Positions 8,865-18,453 of a stretch of DNA of 64,000 nt are shown piece after piece. The notes beneath the pieces were generated by a model, which made no database searches, had not been told where the DNA came from, and worked only from the letters and a program-made list of their open reading frames with translations. Numbering within the stretch: position 1 is the stretch's first letter; every line of letters begins with the position of its first letter. The stretch is from assembly GCF_001718795.1 (NCBI RefSeq), contig NZ_CP013435.1:2976001-3040000 (forward strand), given 5' to 3'. A program made the translations under genes and the position numbers. The stretch comes from Burkholderia latens (GTDB lineage Bacteria; Pseudomonadota; Gammaproteobacteria; Burkholderiales; Burkholderiaceae).

Positions 8865-10219
8865 CAGCGCTCGCCGTCGCCTTTCGCCGACAGCCCGTAG
8901 CGCTTCATCTTCTCGTACAACGTCGCCTTGCCGACGTGCAGCCGATCGGCTGTCGCGGCGACCGCGCCGCCCGTCTGGTTCAGCGCCTCGGCGATCACCG
9001 CGCGCTCGAACTGCTCGATACGCTCCTTCAGCGTCTGGTCGTTCTCCGCCGCGTCGTCGTTCGCGCCCGCGTGCTGCGGCATGTCCGCGACGCCGAGCAC
9101 GAAACGGTCGGCGGCATTGCGCAGCTCGCGCACGTTGCCCGGCCAATCGCGCTGCATCAGGCTCGCACGCTGCCGGTCTGTCAGCACCGGCGCCGGCCGC
9201 CCGTAGCGCACGGCGGCATCCAGCATGAAGTGCTCGAACAGCGGCACGATGTCTTCGCGGCGCTCGGCGAGCGGCGGCAGCGCGATCGTCACGACGTTGA
9301 GCCGGTACAGCAGGTCGCGCCGGAACGTGCCAGCCGCGACGAGCTCGCTCATGTCGCCCTTCGCGGCCGCGACGACGCGGCAGTTCACGCGGATCGGCTG
9401 ATTCGAGCCGAGCCGCTCGAGCACGCCGTCCTGCAGCACGCGCAAGAGCTTCACCTGCAGCGCGAGCGGCATGCTTTCGATCTCGTCGAGGAACAGCGTG
9501 CCGCCGGACGCGTACTCGAGCTTGCCGACGCGCCGCTTCGCGGCGCCGGTGAACGCACCCGGCTCGTAGCCGAACATCTCGGACTCGAACATCGGCTCGG
9601 GCAGCGCGCCGCAGTTCACCGCAATGAACGGCTTGTCGCGACGCGGCGACAGCTCGTGCAGGCTGCGCGCGATCAGCTCCTTGCCGGCGCCGGTGTCGCC
9701 GTTGATCAGCACCGATGCATCGGTGGGTGCGACGTTCGCGATCAGCTTGCGCACCTGTTCGATCGCCGGGCTGCGGCCGATGATGCGCGGCGCGACGATG
9801 TTCTGCCCGGCCAGCTCGCGCCGCAGCGCATGGTTCTCGAGCACGAGTTCGCGCCGCTCGAGCGCGCGACGGACCGTCTCGATCAGCCGCTCGGCCGCGA
9901 ACGGCTTTTCGATGAAGTCGTACGCGCCGTCGCGCATCGCCTGCACGGCCATCGAGATGTCGCCATGACCGGTGACGAGAATCACCGGCACGTCGGGCAC
10001 GCGCTCGCGGCACTGCGCGAGCAGATCGAGCCCGCTCGCGCCGGGCAGCCGGATGTCGCTGACGATCACGCCGGCGGTTTCCGCGACGATCGCCTTGTCG
10101 GCCGCCTCCGCGGATTCGAACCCGGCGACGTCGAACCCCGCGAGCTGGAGGCTCTGCACGCTCGCCCGGCGAACGAGCGCATCGTCTTCGATATAAATCA
10201 CTTGCAGCCGGTTGGCCAT
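8864..10219 (-). CDS. dctD: C4-dicarboxylate response regulator DctD (sigma-54 activator)
   Basis: A 451-residue NtrC-family activator. The receiver domain (1-120) has phospho-acceptor D55 in VSDIRLPG and the conserved K in DFIEKPF. The AAA+ domain has Walker A GDTGAGKE (174-181), the sigma-54 contact loop GAFTGA (221-226) and Walker B TLFLDE. A Fis-type helix-turn-helix (VAATADRLHVGKATLYEKMK) ends the protein. The ATG at 10219 is preferred over an in-frame codon 12 residues earlier because AGGAG precedes it. It is third in dctA-dctB-dctD and should act at the sigma-54 promoter upstream of dctA. Confidence 0.95.
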   Translation of the reverse strand: MANRLQVIYIEDDALVRRASVQSLQLAGFDVAGFESAEAADKAIVAETAGVIVSDIRLPGASGLDLLAQCRERVPDVPVILVTGHGDISMAVQAMRDGAYDFIEKPFAAERLIETVRRALERRELVLENHALRRELAGQNIVAPRIIGRSPAIEQVRKLIANVAPTDASVLINGDTGAGKELIARSLHELSPRRDKPFIAVNCGALPEPMFESEMFGYEPGAFTGAAKRRVGKLEYASGGTLFLDEIESMPLALQVKLLRVLQDGVLERLGSNQPIRVNCRVVAAAKGDMSELVAAGTFRRDLLYRLNVVTIALPPLAERREDIVPLFEHFMLDAAVRYGRPAPVLTDRQRASLMQRDWPGNVRELRNAADRFVLGVADMPQHAGANDDAAENDQTLKERIEQFERAVIAEALNQTGGAVAATADRLHVGKATLYEKMKRYGLSAKGDGER

Positions 10220-10292
10220 CGTAGTCACTTGCTCCTGACAGGCCGCGCGGCGCAATCGCGCGCGGCTCTCGTTGATGCCGGCCGGCGGGGCG

Positions 10293-12188
10293 CTAGCGCG
10301 AACCCGCCGGCTCGGACACGGCGTCCGGATGATGCGTGCGTGCGCGCCGCAACGTCAAGACGAACAGCGCGCCGCCGGACGGCGCGTTGCGCGCGGTCAG
10401 CGCGCCGCCGGCGTCGCTCGCGATCGACGACGAGATCGCAAGGCCGAGCCCGAGCCCGCGCCCCATTTCCTTGGTCGTGAAGAACGGTTCGAACAGGCGC
10501 GGCAGCAGGTCGGGCGCGATGCCCGGACCGTTGTCGCGTACTTCGATCGCGACCGTCGCGACGGACACCGCGATCGTCACTTCGATCGCGGGCGCCGCGA
10601 CGCCGGCGACCGCGTCGAGCGCGTTGCCGAGCAGATTGATCAGCACCTGCTCGAGGCGCAGGTCCTCGCAGCGCGCGACGAGTTCCGGATAGTCGCGCGC
10701 GAGGTCGAGCGGCGCATCCTGTGCAGGCGACACGGTCGCGTCCTGCAGCGTCAGCGTGAGCGCGACGCCGCGCAGGCGCTCGCCGAGCAGCGACAGCACA
10801 CTGCGCAGCGCGCGCACGACGAGCGCCTGCTCGTTGCGCGGCTTTGCGCGGCCGACGAACAGCTTCAGCTGGTTCGTGATCTTGCCCATTCGCTCGGTCA
10901 GCGCGGCGATCGCTTCCAGGTTCTCGCGCGCGGCCGCCTGTTCGCCGCGATCGAGCAGCACGCGCGTGTTGTCCGAGAAGCTGCGCAACGCCGCGAGCGG
11001 CTGGTTCAGTTCATGCGTGATGCCGGCGGCCATCTGGCCGAGCGCCGCGAGCTTGCTCGCCTGGATCAGTTCGTCGTGCGCGGCGCGCAGTTCCTGTTCC
11101 GCGCGGATCCGGTCGCCGACTTCCTTCTGCAACTGCTCGTTCGCTTCCGACAGGTCGGCCGTACGCTCCTCGACGCGCCGGTTCAGCTCCGCATACGCCT
11201 GTTGCAGCAGCGCGCGGCCGCGAATCATCTCGCGCACGCGCGCGCGGCGCATCCGCCAGTAGAACGCGAGCAGCGCCACCGACACGAACCCGAAACCCGT
11301 GACGATCGTCGCGTTGCGGGCGTCGGCGTCGACCGGGGCGATCGGTGCAAGCGTGACCAGCAGCCAGTCGGGTTCCCCGATCCGCCGTTTGCTCGCGAGA
11401 AAGCGCGGCGCGCGCCGGCCGGGACCAAGCCGCACGATCTCCGCATCGGCGCCGAGCACCTGCTCGACGCGCAGCGGCAGCGGCGTGACGGGCTGCTGCG
11501 CGTACTGGCGCGTCTCGTAGATCGACGCCGCCACGGGCCCCGTGAGCGGTCGCAGCGTGTGGTACTTCCATGCGGGCACCGACGACAGGAACACGACGCC
11601 GTGATCGTCCGCGACGACGAGCGGCTCGGACGCGTCGGCGCCCTGGAACCATTCGAGATTGAGCTTCACGACGACGACGCCCGCAATCCGGCCGTCGCGC
11701 CATACCGGCTGCGAGATGTAATAGCCGGGATCCCGCGAGATCGTGCCGATGCCGAAGAAACGGCCGACCTGCCCGTTCATCGCATCGAGGAAATATGGAC
11801 GGAAACGATATTCGGTCCCGACGAAGCTGTCGGGCGCGCGCCAGTTGCTCGCGGCGACGCACAGGCCATCCGCGCCGATCACGTAGGTGACGGTCGCGTG
11901 CGCGTGTTCGTTGAGGTCTTCGAGGTAACGGTTCGCGCGCGCGGTGAAATCGGCACGGTTGGGCTCGGCGAGCAAATCCTGCACGTACGGATGGCTGCCG
12001 AGCAGATAAGGCAGCGATTCGTAACGGTCGAGCGTGCTCTTGAGCGCGTTGGTGGTGCGGTCGACGCGCACCGCGGCATTGCGCTGAAGCTCGGCGACGC
12101 CCCGCTGCCATGTGATGGTCCACGTCAGCGCGCATGCCGCGGCGAGCGCGGCGGCAAGCACGGCGAAGATGAGCAGGTGGCGCGTCAC
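10293..12188 (-). CDS. dctB: C4-dicarboxylate sensor histidine kinase DctB
   Basis: Membrane sensor kinase of about 631 residues. A first membrane helix (LLIFAVLAAALAAACAL) leads into a periplasmic double-PAS-like sensor with YYISQPVWRDGRIAGVVVVKL, a second helix near residue 290, a coiled coil, the H-box GITHELNQPLAALRSF, and an ATPase domain with DNGPGIAPDLL and GLGLGLAIS. I prefer the GTG at 12188, which has GGAAG seven bases upstream. The ATG at 12302 would add 38 residues of low-hydrophobicity sequence before the membrane helix. It senses succinate/fumarate/malate and phosphorylates DctD. Confidence 0.93.
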   Translation of the reverse strand: MTRHLLIFAVLAAALAAACALTWTITWQRGVAELQRNAAVRVDRTTNALKSTLDRYESLPYLLGSHPYVQDLLAEPNRADFTARANRYLEDLNEHAHATVTYVIGADGLCVAASNWRAPDSFVGTEYRFRPYFLDAMNGQVGRFFGIGTISRDPGYYISQPVWRDGRIAGVVVVKLNLEWFQGADASEPLVVADDHGVVFLSSVPAWKYHTLRPLTGPVAASIYETRQYAQQPVTPLPLRVEQVLGADAEIVRLGPGRRAPRFLASKRRIGEPDWLLVTLAPIAPVDADARNATIVTGFGFVSVALLAFYWRMRRARVREMIRGRALLQQAYAELNRRVEERTADLSEANEQLQKEVGDRIRAEQELRAAHDELIQASKLAALGQMAAGITHELNQPLAALRSFSDNTRVLLDRGEQAAARENLEAIAALTERMGKITNQLKLFVGRAKPRNEQALVVRALRSVLSLLGERLRGVALTLTLQDATVSPAQDAPLDLARDYPELVARCEDLRLEQVLINLLGNALDAVAGVAAPAIEVTIAVSVATVAIEVRDNGPGIAPDLLPRLFEPFFTTKEMGRGLGLGLAISSSIASDAGGALTARNAPSGGALFVLTLRRARTHHPDAVSEPAGSR

Positions 12189-12306
12189 GGTCGAGGCTTC
12201 CTGACGATGCGGATCGCCTATTGTGTCATAGGCCTCCGCATCGCTGCCCCGGTCGCCGCGGCCCGCCCGGCCGACGGGCGGCGCCGCCGCCTGCTCGTTC
12301 ATCGCG

Positions 12307-13596
12307 TCAGACGCCGGCCGTCTCGGTCGGCGTGACTTCGCTACCGCCCTTCAGCGCCTGGCGCAGCTTGTTGCGGTCGAGCTCCTTCTCCCACGCCGAC
12401 ACGACGACGGTCGCGACACCGTTGCCGACGATGTTCGTCAGCGCGCGGCATTCGCTCATGAAGCGGTCGATGCCGAGGATCAGCACCATGCCCGACAGCG
12501 GGATCGTCGGCACCACCGCGAGCGTCGCGGCGAGCGTGATGAAGCCCGCGCCGGTAACGCCGCTCGCACCCTTCGACGTCAGCATCGCCACGGCCAGCAG
12601 CGTGAGCTGCTGCATCCACGTGAGCTCGATGTTGGTCGCCTGCGCGATGAACAGCACGGCCATCGTCATGTAGATGTTGGTGCCGTCGAGGTTGAACGAG
12701 TAGCCGGTCGGCACGACGAGGCCGACGACCGAACGCGAGCAGCCGGCCTTTTCGAGCTTTTCCATCAACTGCGGCAGCGCGGCTTCCGACGAGCTCGTGC
12801 CGAGCACGATCAGCAGCTCTTCCTTGATGTACGACACGAAGCGGATGATCGAGAAGCCGGTGAAGCGCGCGATCGCGCCGAGCACGACGAGCACGAACAC
12901 GACCGACGTCAGATAGAACGTGCCGATCAGCTTGAGCAGCGGCACCAGCGAGCCGACGCCGTACTTGCCGATCGTGAACGCCATCGCGCCGAACGCGCCG
13001 ATCGGCGCCAGCTTCGTGACGATATGGACGATGCCGAACAGCACGCGCGTCAGGCCGTCGATGAAGTCGGTCACGACCTTGCCGCGCTCGCCGAGGTGCG
13101 CGAGCACGCTGCCGAACAGGAGCGCGATCAGCAGGATCTGCAGGATTTCGCCCTGCGCGAACGCATCGACCATCGTGTTCGGGATGATGTGCATCAGGAA
13201 GTCGACCGTCGACTGCCCGTGCGCCTTCGCCGCGTACGACGCGACTTCCTTGCCGTTCAGCGTCGCCGGATCGATGTTGAAGCCGACGCCCGGACGCAGC
13301 AGGTGCGTGGCCGCGAGGCCGAGCAGCAGCGCGAAGGTCGACACGATCTCGAAGTACAGCAGCGCCTTGCCGCCGACGCGGCCCACCTTCTTCATGTCCT
13401 CCATGCCGGCAATGCCGGTGACGACCGTACAGAAGATGATCGGACCGATCACCATCTTGATCAGCTTGATGAAGCCGTCGCCGAGCGGTTTCATGTCGGT
13501 GGCGAGCGCCGGATAGAAGTGGCCGAGGATCACGCCGACGATGATGGCGAAGATCACCTGCACATAGAGCACTTTGTAGAAGGGTTTCTTCTTCAC
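12307..13596 (-). CDS. dctA: C4-dicarboxylate:cation symporter DctA
   Basis: Inner-membrane importer of succinate, fumarate and malate, DAACS family, 429 residues, normal length. Signatures visible are the serine-rich hairpin [16 protein letters not shown], the NMDGT-type motif as [12 protein letters not shown], and the C-terminal [18 protein letters not shown]. It begins [15 protein letters not shown]. dctB and dctD follow on the same strand. A sigma-54 promoter at 13802-13816 and palindromes further upstream fit DctB/DctD-controlled induction by C4-dicarboxylates. The leader would be close to 190 bases long. Confidence 0.97.
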   Translation of the reverse strand: MKKKPFYKVLYVQVIFAIIVGVILGHFYPALATDMKPLGDGFIKLIKMVIGPIIFCTVVTGIAGMEDMKKVGRVGGKALLYFEIVSTFALLLGLAATHLLRPGVGFNIDPATLNGKEVASYAAKAHGQSTVDFLMHIIPNTMVDAFAQGEILQILLIALLFGSVLAHLGERGKVVTDFIDGLTRVLFGIVHIVTKLAPIGAFGAMAFTIGKYGVGSLVPLLKLIGTFYLTSVVFVLVVLGAIARFTGFSIIRFVSYIKEELLIVLGTSSSEAALPQLMEKLEKAGCSRSVVGLVVPTGYSFNLDGTNIYMTMAVLFIAQATNIELTWMQQLTLLAVAMLTSKGASGVTGAGFITLAATLAVVPTIPLSGMVLILGIDRFMSECRALTNIVGNGVATVVVSAWEKELDRNKLRQALKGGSEVTPTETAGV

Positions 13597-13801
13597 GATG
13601 GTTCCTGCTGAAGTAGATGAGCCGTGGAAACGGCGTCACGCGCGCAGGCGAATGTCTCGGGGGAGAAGGCATTCGCCCGCGCGGCTGCCGTGCCGCAACA
13701 AGCGATGCCTCAGAACATCCGACAGGGGAGGAAGGCGCTGGTCATCGATTGTCTCCTTGGTTTAATAGTCGGGCCGGGGGGGCGGCCGTGCTTTTCATAT
13801 C

Positions 13802-13816
13802 GCAAGGTCGATGCCA
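13802..13816 (-). promoter_or_regulatory. Sigma-54 (RpoN) promoter of dctA
   Basis: The reverse strand reads TGGCATCGACCTTGC, with GG and GC separated by ten bases, the same variant of the -24/-12 consensus as at glnK. Start of transcription is predicted near 13790. DctD, encoded downstream, is the natural activator. Confidence 0.85.
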
Positions 13817-13877
13817 GGTTTCCGGAACCCCTCAAGCCGTTGTTTTCATTGTATTTCTCATAATGCGGCACGCAAGG

Positions 13878-13897
13878 AAATCCGGGATTCCGGATTT
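13878..13897. promoter_or_regulatory. Palindrome, candidate DctD upstream activating site
   Basis: AAATCCGG-GATT-CCGGATTT is a perfect 8-bp inverted repeat, about 65 bases upstream of the -24 element. The overlapping TTTCCGGAAA (13895-13904) recurs as TTCCGGAA at 13820-13827. Position and symmetry suit an enhancer site; DctD binding is inferred. Confidence 0.45.
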
Positions 13898-13906
13898 CCG
13901 GAAAAT

Positions 13907-13930
13907 ATCCGTCCGGCGATCCGGACGGAT
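13907..13930 (-). terminator. Rho-independent terminator of the DUF485-symporter operon
   Basis: A perfect 10-bp stem, ATCCGTCCGG against CCGGACGGAT with loop ATCG on the reverse strand, is followed by ATTTT. It lies 20 bases after the symporter stop codon. Confidence 0.75.
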
Positions 13931-13950
13931 GCATCGTTTCATCGGATGAA

Positions 13951-15636
13951 TCAGTGCTGGACGGCGCGGCTCGCGAGCACGCCCGACTGCGCGTAGAACT
14001 CCTGCCGCTCGAACGCCTCGCGCTCGCGGCGTGCGCGCTCGCCGCGGTCGGCAAGCGAACCGACAACGATCCCGATGAACGCGAGCGGCACCGACACGAG
14101 CGCCGGGTTGTCGAGAAATACCGGCGCGTGCGCGTGGTGCAACACGTCCACCCACACCGACTTGGACAGCACGGTGAGCACTACCGCCGACGCGAGGCCG
14201 AGGGCGCCGCCGAGCACCGCGCCGCGCGTCGTCATTCCGCGCCAGAAGATCGACATCGCGAGCACCGGGAAATTCGCGCTGGCGGCCACCGCCGCGACGA
14301 GGCCGACCATGAACGCGACGTTCACGTGTTCGAACAGGATCGACAGCGCGATCGCGATGGCGGACAGCCCGATCGTCGCCGCGCGCGAGATGCGCATCTC
14401 GAGCCGTTCGTCCGGTTTGCCGCGCGCCCACATCTGCGCATACAGGTCGTGCGAGATCGTCGTCGCGCCGGCGAGCGTCAGGCCGGCGACCACGGCGAGG
14501 ATCGTCGCAAACGTGACGGCCGCGATGAACCCGTAGAACCAGTTGCCGCCGACCGCCTGCGCGAGCTTCACCGCGACCATGTTGGATCCGCCGAGCAGGT
14601 CGTGCGTCAGGTTGAACGTGCCGTTCGCGCCGAGCCGGAAGAATTCCGGATGCTGCGCGAGCAGCACGATCGCCGAGAAGCCGATCACGAACGTCAGCAG
14701 GTAGAAGTAGCCGATGAAGCCGGTGGCGTACAGCACCGACTTGCGCGCCTCCTTCGCGTTCGGCACCGTGAAGAAGCGCATCAGGATGTGCGGGAAGCCG
14801 GCCGTGCCGAACATCAGCGCGATGCCGAGCGACAGCGCGTTGGCCGGATCGCGGATCAGCTTGCCGGGCCCCATGATCGACAGCGCGCCCGGATGCACCG
14901 CCACCGCGCGGCGGAACATCTCGTCGACGCTGAACCCGAACTCGCCGAGCGCGAGCCACGCGAGCAGCGTCGCGCCGGCGAGCAACAGCACGGCCTTGAT
15001 CACCTGCACCCAGGTAGTCGCCGTCATCCCGCCGAAGAACACGTAGACGACCATCAGCACGCCGACGATCAGCTCCGCCGTGCCGTACGACAGCCCGAAC
15101 AGCAACTGGATCAGCTTGCCCGCGCCGACCATCTGCACGACGAGGTACAGCACGACGATCGTCAGCGCGTTCGCGGACGTCAGCAGCCGGATCGGCCGCT
15201 GCGCAAAGCGGTACGCGACGACGTCGACGAACGTGAACTTGCCGAGGTTGCGCAACGGCTCGGCAATCAGGAACATCACGAACGGCCAGCCGACCAGGAA
15301 GCCGATCGAGTAGACCAGCCCGTCGAAGCCGAACATGAACACCATCCCCGACAACCCGAGAAACGACGCGGCCGACATGTAGTCGCCCGCGATCGCGAGC
15401 CCGTTCTGCAGCCCGGTGATGCCGCCGCCGGCCGTATAGAAGTCGCGGGTCGAGCGCGTGCGGCGTGCGGCCCAGCGCGTGAGCGCCAGCGTCGCGAACA
15501 CGAACGCGAAGAACATCGCGATCGCGACCGGGTTCAGCTCGACCTTGTCGGGCATCGGCCCCGCGACGCCGGTCGCGTGAGCGATGGAGGACACGAAAAC
15601 GGCCGGCGCGCCGAGTGCGCGCGAAATGACTCGCAT
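13951..15636 (-). CDS. Cation:acetate-type symporter (solute:sodium symporter family)
   Basis: Polytopic inner-membrane protein of about 561 residues. It begins with a signal-like segment (MRVISRALGAPAVFVSSIAHATG) and continues with ITGLQNGLAIAGDYMSAASF, the sodium-site region typical of ActP-like acetate/glycolate carriers. It ends in a soluble tail after the last helix. The ATG at 15636 has GGAGG upstream and sits 11 bases after the stop of the DUF485 gene, the same pairing as E. coli yjcH-actP. Substrate is inferred as acetate or another short monocarboxylate. Confidence 0.88.
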   Translation of the reverse strand: MRVISRALGAPAVFVSSIAHATGVAGPMPDKVELNPVAIAMFFAFVFATLALTRWAARRTRSTRDFYTAGGGITGLQNGLAIAGDYMSAASFLGLSGMVFMFGFDGLVYSIGFLVGWPFVMFLIAEPLRNLGKFTFVDVVAYRFAQRPIRLLTSANALTIVVLYLVVQMVGAGKLIQLLFGLSYGTAELIVGVLMVVYVFFGGMTATTWVQVIKAVLLLAGATLLAWLALGEFGFSVDEMFRRAVAVHPGALSIMGPGKLIRDPANALSLGIALMFGTAGFPHILMRFFTVPNAKEARKSVLYATGFIGYFYLLTFVIGFSAIVLLAQHPEFFRLGANGTFNLTHDLLGGSNMVAVKLAQAVGGNWFYGFIAAVTFATILAVVAGLTLAGATTISHDLYAQMWARGKPDERLEMRISRAATIGLSAIAIALSILFEHVNVAFMVGLVAAVAASANFPVLAMSIFWRGMTTRGAVLGGALGLASAVVLTVLSKSVWVDVLHHAHAPVFLDNPALVSVPLAFIGIVVGSLADRGERARREREAFERQEFYAQSGVLASRAVQH

Positions 15637-15647
15637 GCAGGCCTCCG

Positions 15648-15953
15648 TCACGAACGTTGCAGGATCGCGTCGACGCGGCGGTCGAACGCACGATTCGCGC
15701 GCAGCACGTAGCACGCGGTCAGGCCGATCGCGACCAGGATGATCGCGACGCCCGCGACGATCCCGACCGTCGTCGTCGCGCCGCGGTAGAGCGGCGCGGC
15801 CAGCACATGCGGCGCGAGCGCGACGAGCAGGATGAAGCCGTAGTACGTGGCGATCATCAGCGCCGTCAGCGTGAAGCTGAAGCGGCGCCGTGCACGCACG
15901 AGCTGCTGGTAGTCACGGCGCGCCGTGACCGATTCGATGACGGAAAGCTCCAT
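15648..15953 (-). CDS. DUF485 small membrane protein (YjcH-like)
   Basis: A 101-residue protein with two predicted membrane helices (LTALMIATYYGFILLVAL and GIVAGVAIILVAIGLTACYV) and a preceding RRRFSFTLT segment. These are the hallmarks of DUF485 proteins that are always encoded before ActP-type symporters. Its biochemical role is not established; a helper or accessory subunit of the symporter is likely from co-occurrence. It is first gene of the two-gene operon. Confidence 0.88.
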   Translation of the reverse strand: MELSVIESVTARRDYQQLVRARRRFSFTLTALMIATYYGFILLVALAPHVLAAPLYRGATTTVGIVAGVAIILVAIGLTACYVLRANRAFDRRVDAILQRS

Positions 15954-16056
15954 GGTGTCTCCAATATCTTCTCGTCGTTACGCGACGTGTGTTGTATGGA
16001 ACATCGGCGCGCGTCCATTGCGCCGCCCGCGCCGCGGCGGCAACCGATGCAGTCCG

Positions 16057-17262
16057 CTACACGATGCGATCCGCCCGCAGCCGCGCGACGTCTTCCGCCG
16101 ACATCCCGAGCCAGTCGCCGAGCACGTCGCCGGTATCGGCGCCGAGCACCGGCGGCGCGCCGCGCACCGGCAGCCGCGCGCCGTCGAAGCGATACGGCGG
16201 CGCAAGCACGTCGACGCCGCCTGCGACCGGATGCGGCTGCCGCGTGACGAGTCCCGCGCGCGCCGCACGCTCCGACGTCAGCGCTTCGTGCAGCCCGAGC
16301 ACTTCGCCGCACGGAATGCCGGCCCCCGCCAGCGCCGCGAGCAGCGTCGCGCGCGGCCGCCGCGCGAGTTCGCGACGGATCTCCGGCAGCAGCGCGGCAC
16401 GATTTTCGGAACGGCCGAGGTTGGTCTTGTAGCGTTCGTCGGCCGCAAGCTCGGGCCGCTCGATCGCATCGCAGAAGCGCGCGAACTGCGTGTTGTTGCC
16501 GACCGTGATCACGAGGGGGCCGTCGGCCGCGTCGAACACGCCGTACGGCACGATCGACGGATGCGCGTTGCCGTAGCGCGGCGGATCCTCGCCCATCAGC
16601 AGCGCATCGAGCCCGTAGTACGCGGTGATCATCAGCCCGCAGTCGAACAGCGCCATTTCGATGCGCCGCCCGCGGCCGGTCGCATGGCGTTCGTACAGCG
16701 CGGCCAGAATCGCCTGCGCCGAATACATGCCGGTAAACAGGTCGACCGCCGCGACGCCGAACTTCAGCGGCGGCTGGCCGGCCTCGCCGTTCAGTGCCAT
16801 CAGCCCGGCCTCGCCCTGCACGACGAGGTCGTAGCCGGGGCGCGCGGCTTCCGGGCCCGACCGGTCGTAGCCGGAGATCGCGCAATGCACGAGCCGCGGA
16901 TTGAGCGCGGCGAGCGCGTCGTAGCCGAGCCCGAGCTTCTCCGCGCCGCCGCACTTGAAGTTGTGGACCAGCACGTCCGCGTGCGCGGCCAGCTCGCGGG
17001 CAATGCGCCGCCCTTCGTCCGTCTGCAGGTCGATGCAGATCGACCGCTTGCTGCGGTTCACGCTGTTGAAGTAAGTCGTCTCCGTGTTGCCGATCCGCAG
17101 CCCCCAGTCGCGGGTGTCGTCGCCCCGCGCCGGGTGCTCGACCTTGATCACTTCCGCGCCGAAATCCGCGAGCACCATCGCGCTCCACGGGCCTGCCAGC
17201 ACGCGCGAGAAATCGAGCACTTTCACACCGGCCAGCGGCAGCGCGCGCGTGTCGTTCGTCAT
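16057..17262 (-). CDS. CaiB/BaiF family (class III) CoA transferase
   Basis: Transfers CoA between acyl thioesters and free acids, 401 residues. N-terminal LPLAGVKVLDFSRVLAGPWSAM, CoA-binding VNRSKRSICIDLQTDEGR and the catalytic aspartate region FGVAAVDLFTGMYSAQAI follow the family order, and the length is typical. The ATG at 17262 is preferred because GGAGGAGA lies directly upstream. It is last in a row of four acyl-CoA genes on this strand, 31 bases after the acyl-CoA dehydrogenase, so it probably activates or releases the acid that the other enzymes oxidise. Donor and acceptor are unknown. Confidence 0.9.
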   Translation of the reverse strand: MTNDTRALPLAGVKVLDFSRVLAGPWSAMVLADFGAEVIKVEHPARGDDTRDWGLRIGNTETTYFNSVNRSKRSICIDLQTDEGRRIARELAAHADVLVHNFKCGGAEKLGLGYDALAALNPRLVHCAISGYDRSGPEAARPGYDLVVQGEAGLMALNGEAGQPPLKFGVAAVDLFTGMYSAQAILAALYERHATGRGRRIEMALFDCGLMITAYYGLDALLMGEDPPRYGNAHPSIVPYGVFDAADGPLVITVGNNTQFARFCDAIERPELAADERYKTNLGRSENRAALLPEIRRELARRPRATLLAALAGAGIPCGEVLGLHEALTSERAARAGLVTRQPHPVAGGVDVLAPPYRFDGARLPVRGAPPVLGADTGDVLGDWLGMSAEDVARLRADRIV

Positions 17263-17293
17263 CGTTGTCTCCTCCATTCGCGCCGTCCGTCTC

Positions 17294-18439
17294 TTATTGT
17301 TTGGACAGCGCGATGTAGCGCGCGAGATGGTGATCCTCGTCGCCGAGCTGGTGATCGATCATCACGAGCCGCTTCGCGTAATGCGACAGCGGCAGCTCCC
17401 ACGTCATCCCGATCCCGCCGTGCAGCTGGATGCTTTCTTCCGCGACCAGCGTGCCGATCCGGCCGATGGTGTACTTGGCCGCCGCGAGCGCGCGTTCGCG
17501 CACCGCGCGCGGCGCATCGAGCTGCGCGGCCGCGTTGATCACCGCCGAGCGCGCCTGCTCGACTTCGAGCAGCAGGTCGGCCATTCGATGCTGCAGCGCC
17601 TGGAAGCTGCCGATCGGCATCCCGAACTGCTTGCGCGTGCGCAGATAGTCGAGCGTCGCTTCCTTCGCGACGTCCATCGCGCCGAGCGCTTCCGCCGACA
17701 GCGCAAGCAGCCCGTAGCCGAGCACGCGCTCGAGCAATGCGGCCCCTGCTTCGCCGCCGTTCGCTTCGGACCCGCCTAGCGCGGCATCGGCCGGCAGCAC
17801 GACACGTTCGAAGCGCACTTCGGCCGCGCGGCCGCCGTCGATCTTGCGGTAGTCGCGCAGCGACACGCCCGGCGCATCGGCCGGCACGACGAACAGGCCG
17901 ATGCCGGCCGCGTCGTCGTCATGGCCGGACACGCGCGCGCTGACGACGAAGAACGCCGCTTGCGCGGCCTGGTCGACGACGCCCTTCGCACCCGTCAGCA
18001 CCCAGCCGTCGCCAGCGCGCTCGGCGCGCGTGCGCACGGTGGTCAGCTCGTAATGCGAGCCCGGCTCGTCGTGCGCGAACGCGGCGCTCGCGCTGCCGTC
18101 GATCAGCGCGGCGAGCCGCGCGCGATGCGCGTCGCCGCCGGCGAGCGCGAGCGCGCGGCCTGCGAGCAGCGCGCCGAGGAACGGCTCGACGACGAGCCCG
18201 CGCCCGACGCATTCGAACACCACGGCGATGTCGAAACCTGCGCCGCCGAAGCCGCCGTCCGCTTCGGAGAACAGCGCGCCGACCGCGCCAAGCTCGGCAA
18301 AGCGCCGCCACATCGTGCGGTCGAAGCCTTCGGCCGATTGTGCGATGCGGTCGCGCACCGGGAACGCGTATTGTTCGGCGATGAAGCGGTTCAACGTATC
18401 CGCAAGCATCCGCCGGTCTTCCGTGTGCTGAAAATCCAT
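17294..18439 (-). CDS. Acyl-CoA dehydrogenase, small-subunit type (PimD-like)
   Basis: FAD enzyme of 381 residues that introduces the alpha-beta double bond into an acyl-CoA. It begins MDFQHTEDRRMLADTLNRF, and the FAD-binding and C-terminal helical domains are intact (LRTRKQFGMPIGSFQALQHR, IQLHGGIGMTWELPLSHY). It is 14 bases downstream of a second, larger acyl-CoA dehydrogenase. Such adjacent large/small pairs are known for pimeloyl-CoA dehydrogenase (pimC/pimD), so a heteromer acting on a dicarboxylyl- or branched acyl-CoA is a reasonable inference. The ATG at 18439 follows GAGGGA. Confidence 0.88.
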   Translation of the reverse strand: MDFQHTEDRRMLADTLNRFIAEQYAFPVRDRIAQSAEGFDRTMWRRFAELGAVGALFSEADGGFGGAGFDIAVVFECVGRGLVVEPFLGALLAGRALALAGGDAHRARLAALIDGSASAAFAHDEPGSHYELTTVRTRAERAGDGWVLTGAKGVVDQAAQAAFFVVSARVSGHDDDAAGIGLFVVPADAPGVSLRDYRKIDGGRAAEVRFERVVLPADAALGGSEANGGEAGAALLERVLGYGLLALSAEALGAMDVAKEATLDYLRTRKQFGMPIGSFQALQHRMADLLLEVEQARSAVINAAAQLDAPRAVRERALAAAKYTIGRIGTLVAEESIQLHGGIGMTWELPLSHYAKRLVMIDHQLGDEDHHLARYIALSKQ

Positions 18440-18453
18440 CGTCGCGTCCCTCG

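Larger units (their letters stand above)
13597..13950. other. dctA upstream region and 3' region of the symporter operon
   Basis: Contains, in order away from dctA: the sigma-54 promoter, TTCCGGAA words at 13820-13827 and 13896-13903, a 20-bp palindrome, and the terminator of the operon ending at 13951. No open reading frame here looks real. Confidence 0.7.
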
